A stretch of DNA of 9,622 bases from JAEMQF01 sp031419715 (GTDB lineage Bacteria; Pseudomonadota; Gammaproteobacteria; Burkholderiales; Burkholderiaceae_C): the NCBI GenBank assembly GCA_031419715.1, contig JANOLJ010000375.1, forward strand, positions 1 to 9,622. The letters are read 5' to 3'. Each line of letters begins with the position of its first letter. Positions within the stretch are counted from its first letter, which is position 1. The notes beneath the pieces were generated by a model. The model was not told the DNA's origin, did no database searches, and was given only the letters and a program-made list of their open reading frames with translations. Shown here one piece after another: positions 1 to 6,164 of this stretch. The translations under genes and the position numbers were made by a program.

Positions 1-314
1 TCGTCGAGGTAGCAGATGGCGCCTTCGCGCACCGCGCGGGTCAGCGGCCCGTCCTGCCAGACGGTCTGCCCGCCGACCAGCAGGTAGCGCCCGACCAGAT
101 CGGCGGCCGAAAGTTCGTCGTGGCACGACACGGTGAACAGCGCCTTGCCCAGGCGCGCGGCCATGTGGCGCACGAAGCGCGTCTTGCCGCAGCCGGTGGG
201 GCCCTTCAGCAGCAGGGGAAGGCGCTGGCGAAAGGCGGATTCGAAGATCTCGCACTCATTGCCTTGCGGCAAATAGGGCGGAGCCTGCGGCAGCGGCGGT
301 GCGGCACGGTCCAT
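1..314 (-). CDS. norQ: NorQ/CbbQ-type MoxR-family AAA+ ATPase, 5' part only
   Basis: This is the N-terminal 104 residues of an AAA+ ATPase; the gene continues past the left edge. The Walker A motif GPTGCGKT is at residues 38-45, and a hydrophobic strand ending ICYLD at residues 100-104, with GA of the next codon visible (Glu likely), is the Walker B start. Spacing between the two and the segment HDELSAADLVGRYLL fit NorQ/NirQ/CbbQ proteins of the MoxR group (usually about 260-300 residues). Such ATPases act with a VWA-domain partner (NorD/CbbO) to insert the non-heme iron of cNOR or to reactivate Rubisco. Here the neighbours are heme-copper oxidase genes, so metal-cofactor insertion is the likelier role. 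The ATG at 314 gives a natural start. A norD-like gene may follow outside the window. NorQ versus CbbQ cannot be settled from this fragment. Confidence 0.85.
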   Translation of the reverse strand, partial: MDRAAPPLPQAPPYLPQGNECEIFESAFRQRLPLLLKGPTGCGKTRFVRHMAARLGKALFTVSCHDELSAADLVGRYLLVGGQTVWQDGPLTRAVREGAICYLD

Positions 315-457
315 CAGGGAACCACCCTAAGAACCTGTTGGCGCGCGCCTGTTCTGAAGTGCGACAGGCTCCTAGAATCCGCACCACGATGTTTCGCCTG
401 CTGGTCCTGCTGCTGCGCCAACGCCTTCACCGAGAACGGGCGACCGTGCCTGAAGGG
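315..457. promoter_or_regulatory. Divergent intergenic region between norQ-like and cupredoxin genes
   Basis: The two flanking genes are transcribed away from each other, so this stretch should hold both promoters. An inverted repeat GCCTGT/ACAGGC occupies 347-352 and 364-369 with an 11-base spacer. TAGAAT at 373-378 could be a plus-strand -10 element, but no good -35 lies at the right distance. If TAGAAT is used, transcription would start near 385, which favours a translation start downstream of 389. No clear FNR/DNR palindrome (TTGAT-N4-ATCAA) is visible. The regulatory role is inferred from position alone. Confidence 0.35.
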
Positions 458-1132
458 ATGGAGGGTGGCACGGCCCGACGCCGCATGCCATTGATGCTCG
501 GACTGTTGGCGCTGGCACTGGGCGTTGCGGCCTACGCCGCTGTGGGGCCATGGCGCGAGCGCCAAGCTGTGCGCGCCGAATCGCACGCGCGTCCGCCCGT
601 GGAACGCGCGACGCTGCTGTTGCGTGTGGCGCGTGTCGAGTCGCCGCCCCTGCTCGTCTTCCTCGACGCGCCGGGCGCCGACGATCCGAAGCTCGGGCAG
701 GGCGTGCAGGCCACGGCGCGACTGACGAGTGTGGGCAGCGTCTTCGAGCCGGCATTCCAGGTGGCGCGGCCGGCGGTGCGTGTGGAGATGGGCAACGCCG
801 ATTCGATCGCGCACAACACCCATGTCTTCGACGGCGGTCGAACGCTTTTCAACGTGGCGCTGCCGGTGCAGGGCGTGCCGGTCATGCGGGTGCTGGGGCG
901 TTCCGGGCTGTTTGAGGTGCGTTGCGATCTGCATGCCTGGATGCGTGCCGCGGTGTTCGTGCCGGACAACCCGCACCATGCGGTGTTTCGCGCATCCGGC
1001 GAAGTCGCCTTGCGTGACGTTCCCCCTGGCCGCTACCAGCTGCACGTCTGGACGGCTGCGAGCGGCAAGACGACCCGCACGATCGATCTGGTGCCCGGCG
1101 CGACGCTGGCTGTGGCGCTGGGCGCGCCCTGA
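458..1132 (+). CDS. Amicyanin-like type-1 copper protein (cupredoxin) with C-terminal beta domain
   Basis: The protein has 224 residues from the ATG at 458. A basic N-terminus (RRR, residues 7-9) and a hydrophobic stretch at about 11-30 make a signal peptide or anchor, placing it in the periplasm. Residues 107-168 carry the type-1 copper ligand set: His119 in SIAHN, then Cys156, His159 and Met162 in CDLHAWM. The C-x2-H-x2-M spacing matches amicyanin rather than azurin or plastocyanin. The ending GEVALRDVPPGRYQLHVW (about 181-198) resembles carboxypeptidase-regulatory-like beta domains often fused to such cupredoxins, some of which are annotated as methylamine utilization proteins. It probably shuttles electrons, perhaps to the oxidase encoded nearby. 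The start is uncertain: ATG 389 and GTG 446 are in frame upstream, ATG 485 downstream, and none has a well-spaced Shine-Dalgarno site. It converges on the minus-strand cluster with a 35-base gap. Confidence 0.8.
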   Translation: MEGGTARRRMPLMLGLLALALGVAAYAAVGPWRERQAVRAESHARPPVERATLLLRVARVESPPLLVFLDAPGADDPKLGQGVQATARLTSVGSVFEPAFQVARPAVRVEMGNADSIAHNTHVFDGGRTLFNVALPVQGVPVMRVLGRSGLFEVRCDLHAWMRAAVFVPDNPHHAVFRASGEVALRDVPPGRYQLHVWTAASGKTTRTIDLVPGATLAVALGAP

Positions 1133-1167
1133 GGGGTACCGCCTCAAGCGAACTCCGCCGCGCATCG

Positions 1168-1311
1168 TCAGCGGCTCAGGATCGTCGGGCCGGCGCGCTT
1201 CTCGGTTTCCATCAGGTGCATGACTTCGAACGCGTTGTAGACAAACAGCGCCACGATGGCGAGAACGACGACCACGAGCACCGGCAGCACGTAACGCAGA
1301 AACCGGTTCAT
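1168..1311 (-). CDS. Small single-pass membrane protein, 47 residues
   Basis: I do not recognise this protein. It has one transmembrane helix at about residues 6-25 (VLPVLVVVVLAIVALFVY) behind a basic N-terminus (MNRFLR), and a polar C-terminal tail. Its ATG overlaps the stop codon of the preceding 100-residue gene in an ATGA junction, and GAGGG sits six bases before the start. Translational coupling supports it as a real gene. It is the last minus-strand gene before the convergent cupredoxin. A structural or assembly subunit of the membrane complex is inferred from position only. Confidence 0.65.
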   Translation of the reverse strand: MNRFLRYVLPVLVVVVLAIVALFVYNAFEVMHLMETEKRAGPTILSR

Positions 1312-1610
1312 GGGCCGCCCTCGGTGGGCTCGCCAACCGCGCCGCCGTTCTTCGCGCTCGTCGCGCTCGTCAGTTCAGGCGCAGCGCGCGCGGCGCTGCG
1401 CCAGGCTAGCACGATCATGACGACGAAGGGAAGCAACACACCTGCCAGGAACACGAAGTACAAGGCCCACGGCAAGCCCAGCGACATCTTCACGTAGGTG
1501 TAGCCGCTGGCGTACTGCGCCCATGCCGGCGTCGCCGCGGCACCTGCCGCCGCGGCGGCGAGGCATGCACGACGCCGGCTCATCAGGCGACCTGCGCGCT
1601 GCGCGCTCAC
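1308..1610 (-). CDS. Small membrane protein with signal peptide, 100 residues
   Basis: I cannot assign a family. The first 31 residues look like a cleavable signal peptide: basic (SRRR at 11-14), then an alanine-rich core, ending AWA before Gln32. A second hydrophobic segment at about 47-70 (LPWALYFVFLAGVLLPFVVMIVLAW) is a membrane helix, followed by a polar tail of 30 residues. The GTG start at 1610 overlaps the TGA of the thioredoxin gene (GTGA), and GGAGG lies four bases upstream. ATG 1583, ten codons later, is an alternative. Coupled translation on both sides ties it to the thioredoxin lipoprotein and the 47-residue protein. It may be an accessory to the oxidase; function unknown. Confidence 0.65.
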   Translation of the reverse strand: MSAQRAGRLMSRRRACLAAAAAGAAATPAWAQYASGYTYVKMSLGLPWALYFVFLAGVLLPFVVMIVLAWRSAARAAPELTSATSAKNGGAVGEPTEGGP

Positions 1611-2128
1611 GCCGCCTCCGCAAGCAGGACTTTGATCTGATCTTCGAGCAGCGAGGGCTCGGTCTGGCCCGGGAAAATCTTGCGCACCTTGGCACGCGTG
1701 TCGACGACAAAGGTCCAGGGCTCGCCCTTCACGCCCCAGGCGGTCCAGATGGCGTCGTCTTTGTAGCCGTCAACATGAACGAAGGCGAAGCGTTCGCCGT
1801 ATTTTTCTTCCGCCATCGCGACGCGACTGATCTGGTCGACGCACATGCTGCAGTGCTGCGGCGTGCCGAACACGACGATGAACGGTTTACGCTGTTCAAC
1901 CAGGTCGGCGATGCGCCAGCGGTAGAGCCTGACGCGGGTGTCCATCGTCGTGACTTCGCGCCAGTCCTGGCCGGGCTTCAGCACCCGGTTGCTGCTTGCC
2001 GGTACGGTGTCGCCGACTTTCAGTTTCGGCGCCATGCCATGCTGGCCGCACGAGGTCAGCAGCGTGGCCGCGATCGAAAATACCGCGAAGCGAATGGCGT
2101 GCCGCACGATTGACATTGAGGGGGACAT
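1607..2128 (-). CDS. Thioredoxin-fold (TlpA-like) lipoprotein
   Basis: The protein has 173 residues from ATG 2128, chosen because GGAG lies about eight bases upstream; an in-frame ATG at 2155 lacks this. A signal sequence ends in the lipobox LTSC, with Cys27 the lipidated residue, so it should be anchored on the periplasmic side. The redox motif C93-S-M-C96 lies in the usual place after a hydrophobic strand (FIVVFG), and EPWTF at 136-140 carries the likely cis-proline of the thioredoxin fold. The CxxC spacing argues against a SCO protein, which has CxxxC. Family members reduce apocytochrome or copper-site thiols. In this context it likely serves assembly of c-type cytochromes or the copper centre. 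Its start is 45 bases from that of a plus-strand small gene. Confidence 0.8.
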   Translation of the reverse strand: MSPSMSIVRHAIRFAVFSIAATLLTSCGQHGMAPKLKVGDTVPASSNRVLKPGQDWREVTTMDTRVRLYRWRIADLVEQRKPFIVVFGTPQHCSMCVDQISRVAMAEEKYGERFAFVHVDGYKDDAIWTAWGVKGEPWTFVVDTRAKVRKIFPGQTEPSLLEDQIKVLLAEAA

Positions 2129-2173
2129 GGCTAAACTCCAGTGAGGCATTGGCACGCAACTTCAAAGGCACAC

Positions 2174-2311
2174 ATGATCGAGCTCGATTTCGCAACCAAG
2201 GTGGCACTGTTCATTTTCGGCATTGGCGGTTGCGTCGCTTTGGCGATCGTGCCTTGGGCCTGCATTGGAACGGGCTTGTACGAGAAGGACAAGAAGTACC
2301 AATCCTACTGA
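2174..2311 (+). CDS. Small single-pass membrane protein on the opposite strand, 45 residues
   Basis: The ATG at 2174 is preceded by AAAGG five bases away. Most third codon positions are G or C, as in the neighbours. The product has one hydrophobic segment at about residues 8-34, containing Cys20, Cys30 and Trp28, and a charged, tyrosine-containing tail (YEKDKKYQSY). I do not recognise the family. It is oriented against the surrounding cluster: it diverges from the thioredoxin gene (45 bases between start codons) and its last seven bases overlap the end of the cytochrome gene at 2305. No convincing minus-strand gene competes for this stretch. It may be an orphan oxidase subunit; a chance open frame is possible. 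Confidence 0.5.
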   Translation: MIELDFATKVALFIFGIGGCVALAIVPWACIGTGLYEKDKKYQSY

Positions 2312-2745
2312 AGCGAACTTCGCTGCGCCACCGGGCTTGCGGCATCCGGGGCGCCAGGGGAGTTCAGTGCCAGCAGGTAGGCGACCAGCGCGTCCCGGTC
2401 TTTCGCGTTCAGTCGGGCGTAAGAGGGCATGCTGACGCGATAGGGTTTGTTGCCCGCGCCCGGACGCGGGTCCAGCAGGTACGCTTGCAACCAGCTCGCC
2501 GAGCGCCGCACGCCCACGCCATCGAGACGCGGCCCGGACTTCGAGCCGTTGCCGAAGACTTGATGGCAGTCGCGGCAACTCTCGCGCCGGTAGATCGCCT
2601 CGCCCTGCTGTGCCGCGGCGCTGTCGGCATACCCATACACCGCGGGCGGTGGTTTCAGATAGATCAGCGTACCGACGAGCGCGGCAAACGCGCCGATCAA
2701 CAGCGCGCCGGCGACGACGAACCACTCACCGGCTCGCAGCGTCAT
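2305..2745 (-). CDS. Membrane-anchored monoheme cytochrome c (paralogue of the gene at 2982)
   Basis: The protein has 146 residues. An N-terminal membrane helix at about 8-30 follows MTLRAGE. The heme c attachment motif is C57-R-D-C-H61, and Met106 in SMPSY is the likely axial ligand, so this is a class I domain facing the periplasm. Residues 71-91 (GPRLDGVGVRRSASWLQAYL) align with the cytochrome encoded at 2982-3440, marking the two as paralogues. The start overlaps the stop of the CcoS-like gene (ATGA). It probably relays electrons to the cbb3-like core, possibly filling one of the two heme positions of a normal CcoP. The C-terminal 18 residues are low in complexity and polar. Confidence 0.85.
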   Translation of the reverse strand: MTLRAGEWFVVAGALLIGAFAALVGTLIYLKPPPAVYGYADSAAAQQGEAIYRRESCRDCHQVFGNGSKSGPRLDGVGVRRSASWLQAYLLDPRPGAGNKPYRVSMPSYARLNAKDRDALVAYLLALNSPGAPDAASPVAQRSSLQ

Positions 2746-2936
2746 CTGCGTGAGCCACCGGCCGGACGCTCGGGAGAGCCATAGCGATCGTCGTCGCCGT
2801 CGCTGAAGATCTGGTCCTTGATGCTCTCATCGAACTGCCCGTGGGCTTGCGCCCAATAGATCATGACGACGATCACGACCAGCATCACCAGGCCGGTCGC
2901 GGCCCAGATGTACGGAATGACTGCGTTGCCGCCCAT
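2742..2936 (-). CDS. CcoS-like small membrane protein (cbb3 oxidase maturation)
   Basis: This 64-residue protein has one membrane helix at about 7-28, followed by WAQAHGQFDESIKDQIF and then an acidic run DGDDD near residues 47-51. This order (helix, GQFDD-like motif, hydrophobic residues, acidic cluster) is the pattern of CcoS, the small factor needed for cofactor insertion into cbb3 oxidases. A sound ribosome binding site (AGGAG, seven bases before ATG 2936) supports the start, and the stop overlaps the next gene. It is slightly longer than many CcoS proteins because of a proline- and arginine-rich tail. The likeness is by motif only, so it could instead be a structural small subunit. Confidence 0.6.
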   Translation of the reverse strand: MGGNAVIPYIWAATGLVMLVVIVVMIYWAQAHGQFDESIKDQIFSDGDDDRYGSPERPAGGSRR

Positions 2937-2981
2937 GGTCTGCTCCTGAAAGTGGGGTCTGTTGCGCTTGGGAACTCGCGC

Positions 2982-3440
2982 TTAGGAACGCTTGGCCGGC
3001 GCATTGCTCGGCGGCCAGGGGTAGTTGGGCGAATCAGGCCCGGCCTTGAGCCCGAACAGAAACTCGATCAGCAACACACGCTGCGGCTCGGCCATGACGC
3101 GAAAGTCCGGGCCGAGGTGGCCGTCATGCGCGCTGCCGGGCACCACCGACAAGGGGTTGTTGAAGTAGCGCTGCAGCCACTCGCGGGTTCGGCGCGTGCC
3201 TTCGCCGTCGAGCACCGGCGCATGGCCCACCTCGCCCACACCCATGGCGCGGTGGCAGTTGTTGCAGCCGAGCGATCCGTACAGGGCCTTGCCTTTCAAG
3301 CCGGCTTCGGTCCACTCATAGTGGTCGCGCACCCGGGGCGGGGCGTCGGAGCGAAACTGCATCACGCCCTTGCCGACCGCGGCCACGGCCACCAGCCCGG
3401 CCAGCGCGAACATCACCTTTTCCCCTCGCTTCAAGCTCAC
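2982..3440 (-). CDS. Membrane-anchored monoheme cytochrome c
   Basis: The protein has 152 residues from a GTG start at 3440; the N-terminus MSLKRGEK matches the corresponding position of its paralogue (MTLRAGE). ATG 3413 has a stronger upstream AGGGG but would cut off the basic flank of the helix. The membrane helix is at about 9-27. The heme motif is C59-N-N-C-H63, and the likely axial ligand is Met116 in FRVMAEP, which lacks the usual MP pair. His105 and His108 are less likely alternatives. The segment APVLDGEGTRRTREWLQRYF aligns with the cytochrome at 2305-2745. It probably belongs to the electron-input arm of the oxidase, as a separate piece of a CcoP-like module. Confidence 0.85.
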   Translation of the reverse strand: MSLKRGEKVMFALAGLVAVAAVGKGVMQFRSDAPPRVRDHYEWTEAGLKGKALYGSLGCNNCHRAMGVGEVGHAPVLDGEGTRRTREWLQRYFNNPLSVVPGSAHDGHLGPDFRVMAEPQRVLLIEFLFGLKAGPDSPNYPWPPSNAPAKRS

Positions 3441-3504
3441 TGCATCCGCCCTGCCGTTGATCCTTCGAACTCGCCGTCGCCACGGCGCACCGCTTGCTTG
3501 TCCG

Positions 3505-3711
3505 TCAGAAAACGAAGCGATAGAGCAGCTCGGCGCCGGCGTAGAGAATGACCCCGGCGATGCCCACCAGGCCCACCGTCAGGATGACTTTCTCGCCCTG
3601 CTTGAGCTGCGCGATCGGACCGACGACGTAGGCGGACATGACCAAGTACACGATGACGCCGATGACGATCAGCGCGAAGATGAGGGTCGAGATCTGATGG
3701 CTGACGTCCAT
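3505..3711 (-). CDS. Two-helix small membrane protein, 68 residues
   Basis: Two hydrophobic helices at about residues 9-30 and 43-66 are joined by a short loop containing GPIAQLKQGEKV. The family is unknown to me. The loop and second helix (LKQGEKVILTVGLVGIAGV) resemble the N-terminal anchor of the next cytochrome (MSLKRGEKVMFALAGLVAVA), hinting at shared ancestry or a shared docking surface. The gene sits 27 bases after the CcoP-N-like gene and shows no strong ribosome binding site. Its length and place in the cluster suggest a CcoQ- or anchor-like structural subunit, but this is inference. Confidence 0.65.
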   Translation of the reverse strand: MDVSHQISTLIFALIVIGVIVYLVMSAYVVGPIAQLKQGEKVILTVGLVGIAGVILYAGAELLYRFVF

Positions 3712-3738
3712 CGGAAGATCGCGCTTCGTCGCCCCGCC

Positions 3739-4143
3739 TCAGCCCTTCTCGCCGTGCGCTTTCTTCTCTTCGCTTTCCCGGTGCTTCTTCCAGTTGATGA
3801 TCCAGACGATGCATGAGATGCCGCTCATCACGACGACGATTTGCAGCATCACCAGATAGTAGCCCCAGTCCCAGAACGGCTGGGTCTCGGTGGCGCTGAC
3901 GAAGGTGGTGGTGACGGTGTCGTAGCGCTGGCCGAAACCGGGCCAGGGCATGGTCCAGAGGAACGCCTGGAAGATCGTCACCGCGACGATCAGCACCAGC
4001 CACCAGGGGATCTTGCCGTTGCCTTCGATGATGCCGTCGAAGTCTTCATCGGAGAAGCGGCCGAACACCAGGCCTTTGTCTTCCAGCTCGTTGTGCTGCG
4101 CGGATGCTTCGGTCGGCGCGGCATGCTCCGTGGCTTGCTTCAT
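3739..4143 (-). CDS. CcoP N-terminal-domain-like membrane protein without heme domains
   Basis: This 134-residue protein has a polar N-terminus, then D36-G-I followed by IPWW at about 45-48 and a membrane helix. That arrangement recalls the start of CcoP (DGI, Asn-rich turn, P-x-WW, helix). A second helix lies at about 96-117, and the C-terminus is highly charged. There is no CxxCH motif, whereas CcoP normally carries two after its membrane anchor. The start overlaps the stop of the CcoO-like gene (ATGA), matching the ccoO-ccoP order in standard operons. The heme domains seem to be supplied by the separate cytochromes encoded downstream. The CcoP relationship rests on short motifs and order. 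Confidence 0.65.
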   Translation of the reverse strand: MKQATEHAAPTEASAQHNELEDKGLVFGRFSDEDFDGIIEGNGKIPWWLVLIVAVTIFQAFLWTMPWPGFGQRYDTVTTTFVSATETQPFWDWGYYLVMLQIVVVMSGISCIVWIINWKKHRESEEKKAHGEKG

Positions 4144-4667
4144 TTGAGGCTTTCGAGGAACGCGACGAGCGCGTCCAGCTCGTCATCGGTCAGGTATTCG
4201 AACGCCGGCATGATCGAGTCGGGTGTCACGGCGCGCGGATTGCGGTGATGCACATAGTGCCATGCTTTCACGCGGTTGCGGCTGGCGATGTGCAACAGGT
4301 CGGGTGCCTTGCGGTCCGAGCCGAAAAGGCTGGGCGACTCGCCTTGCACGTCGCCGGCCACGGGCGGCGCGCCGAAGTAGGTCCAGTCCTGGGTCTGCTC
4401 GGGCAACAGGGTATGGCACCAGGTGCAGCCCTCGCGGATGAAGATCGTCTTGCCCTTGCCAGCTGGAGACGCGGCGTTTTCGCCCTTCATCCAGGGGTCG
4501 CGGATCGACCAGCCGGTATGGCCCCAGATTTTTTGGTTTTGCTTCGCGAGTTCGGTCGGCGGGATCTGGCTCATGTAGGTGGAGCCCGCCACGACCGTGA
4601 TCGCGATCGACGAGAAGATGGTCAAGACCACCATGACCGTGCCGATGACGTATTTCGGAATCATCAT
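4140..4667 (-). CDS. ccoO: CcoO-like membrane-anchored monoheme cytochrome c, oxidase subunit II
   Basis: The protein has 175 residues, somewhat shorter than typical CcoO (about 200). A membrane helix spans about 5-28. The heme c motif is C81-T-W-C-H85, followed by features typical of CcoO/FixO: WTYFGAPPVAGD, LFGSDRKAPDLL, WHYVHHRNPRAVTPDS and the axial-ligand region I152-M153-P. It should pass electrons from soluble or anchored cytochromes to the hemes of the CcoN-like subunit. It lies 19 bases downstream of the catalytic gene. The start is ATG 4667 or ATG 4664; GAGG lies four and seven bases upstream respectively, so the second may be used. Confidence 0.87.
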   Translation of the reverse strand: MMIPKYVIGTVMVVLTIFSSIAITVVAGSTYMSQIPPTELAKQNQKIWGHTGWSIRDPWMKGENAASPAGKGKTIFIREGCTWCHTLLPEQTQDWTYFGAPPVAGDVQGESPSLFGSDRKAPDLLHIASRNRVKAWHYVHHRNPRAVTPDSIMPAFEYLTDDELDALVAFLESLK

Positions 4668-4686
4668 GTGCCCTCGGTGCGTGGGG

Positions 4687-6114
4687 TCAGGCTGCCGCGG
4701 CGGCGGCGCTGGTGTTGGCAGTAAGCGGCCGTTGCGGCGTGGCGGGCACGATCTTCTTGCCGTATCTGGCGGTCATGTACATGTTGTACAGGAAGATGGG
4801 CTGCGCGAAGATGATCATCGCGCCAAAGATCACCCGCCCCACCATGTACGGATGGGTCGCGACCACCGACTGGATGTAGGGGATCTCATAGACCTTCGCA
4901 GCGCCCTGCACGAGTCCGGCGGCGGTGAGCACCGCCCAGAAACCGAGGAAGCCGATCGACATCATCCAGAAGTGGATCCGCGCCAGCCTTTCGCTATACA
5001 GCTCGCGCTTGAGCAGCTTGGGCAGACCGTAGTAGATGGCGCCGATTTCAATGAAGCTGGAAAAGCCCAGCAGCGCCAGGTGGGCGTGCGCGACGATCCA
5101 GTGCGAGCCGTGGATGTACCAGTTCAAGGCCCGGGTTTGCTGGAAAGCACCCTGGATGTTCAGCGGGATCGCGAACAGCACGCCGGTCAGCGCCCATTGC
5201 AGCGGAATGCTCTTGGTGAACATCCACCACTTGTCCTTCATCGTCATCAGCATGTTGACGACGAAAGCCAGCGCCGGAATCATGATCAGCACGCCCGACA
5301 CCGAGGCGAAGGACTTCAGCCATTCGGGGATCGGTGCGCCCATCAGGTGGTGCGCGCCGGGTGTGGAGTAGAAGGCGACGATCGACCAGAAATGCAGGTG
5401 GCCGATCTTGTGGCTGTACAACGTATTGCCCGAGACCTTGGGAATGATGTAGTAGGCGATCGCCGCCGACACCGGCGTGATCCACAGGCCCAGGATGTTG
5501 TGCGCGTGCCACCAAGTCATGTAGGCCTCGGCCAGGCCGGTGACCGGGAAGAAGTCGGGAATCGCGCCGATGAAGTACGACAGGATGATGAACAGCAGCG
5601 CCGCACCGAAGAACCACAGCGTCACGTACATGCCTTCGGCCTTGCGCGTGAGCAAGGTCATCCAGATGTTCACCGCCAGCGGCAGGAAGATGAACGTGAT
5701 GACGTAGATGTCGAGCGGCCAGATCAGGTCCTGGTATTCGCGCCCGGTCGTCAGGCCGTTGATCAGCGTGAAGAAGATCGCCACCATGCCGAGGTTCCAG
5801 GCCCAGCAGTTCCACACTCCCAGCCTCTCGCTCCACAGCCGGCTCTTGCACAGCGCCGGCGTCATGTAGCACATCGCCCCGGCGAAGGCCATCGAGATCC
5901 AGCCGAAGATCACGAAGTGCACATGCACCGGCCGGATGCGACCGAAGTGCAGCCAGGCAATGTCGTTGGGCAGGATGTCGGGCCAGGCCAGCCGCAGCGA
6001 CGTGCCCAGCGCCATCAGCACGCCGATGTTGAGCATCACGATGGCGGAGAAGAAGAAGTGTTTGGCGGCCGTTCCTTCTTCGTAGTCGTTGTTTCTCAGA
6101 TATTCCGCGATCAT
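4687..6114 (-). CDS. ccoN: Divergent cbb3-like (C-family) heme-copper oxidase catalytic subunit I
   Basis: This 475-residue protein with about 12 membrane helices is of CcoN length and order. ATG 6114 has AGGA seven bases upstream. Visible ligands, with P. stutzeri CcoN equivalents from memory: His64 (low-spin heme b, in GRIRPVH), His205 (CuB, H207), Tyr249 (active-site cross-linked Tyr, Y251), His255 and His256 (CuB, H257/H258), His343 (heme b3, H345) and His345 (heme b, H347). The constant offset of two makes the alignment convincing. REYQDLIWPLDI (125-136) matches the CcoN SKEYAELEWPIDI region. Departures: Gln321 replaces Glu323, and His203 precedes the CuB ligand (WWHAHN instead of WWYGHN). 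O2 reduction with proton pumping is the default role; a NO-reducing variant cannot be excluded. The protein ends in an alanine run. Confidence 0.88.
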   Translation of the reverse strand: MIAEYLRNNDYEEGTAAKHFFFSAIVMLNIGVLMALGTSLRLAWPDILPNDIAWLHFGRIRPVHVHFVIFGWISMAFAGAMCYMTPALCKSRLWSERLGVWNCWAWNLGMVAIFFTLINGLTTGREYQDLIWPLDIYVITFIFLPLAVNIWMTLLTRKAEGMYVTLWFFGAALLFIILSYFIGAIPDFFPVTGLAEAYMTWWHAHNILGLWITPVSAAIAYYIIPKVSGNTLYSHKIGHLHFWSIVAFYSTPGAHHLMGAPIPEWLKSFASVSGVLIMIPALAFVVNMLMTMKDKWWMFTKSIPLQWALTGVLFAIPLNIQGAFQQTRALNWYIHGSHWIVAHAHLALLGFSSFIEIGAIYYGLPKLLKRELYSERLARIHFWMMSIGFLGFWAVLTAAGLVQGAAKVYEIPYIQSVVATHPYMVGRVIFGAMIIFAQPIFLYNMYMTARYGKKIVPATPQRPLTANTSAAAAAA

Positions 6115-6164
6115 GGGGAGTCCTCGTTCATGGTCGTTGTTGCCGCTGTCGTTGTCGTGATAGG

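Noticed and set aside
1130..1146. Stem-loop TGAGG/CCTCA between the convergent cupredoxin and 47-residue genes as a terminator
   Set aside because: Only five base pairs and no following T run on either strand, so too weak to call.
314..1336. Minus-strand open frame of 340 codons across the cupredoxin region
   Set aside because: Arg/His-rich without motifs; the plus-strand cupredoxin with a full copper-ligand set explains this DNA.
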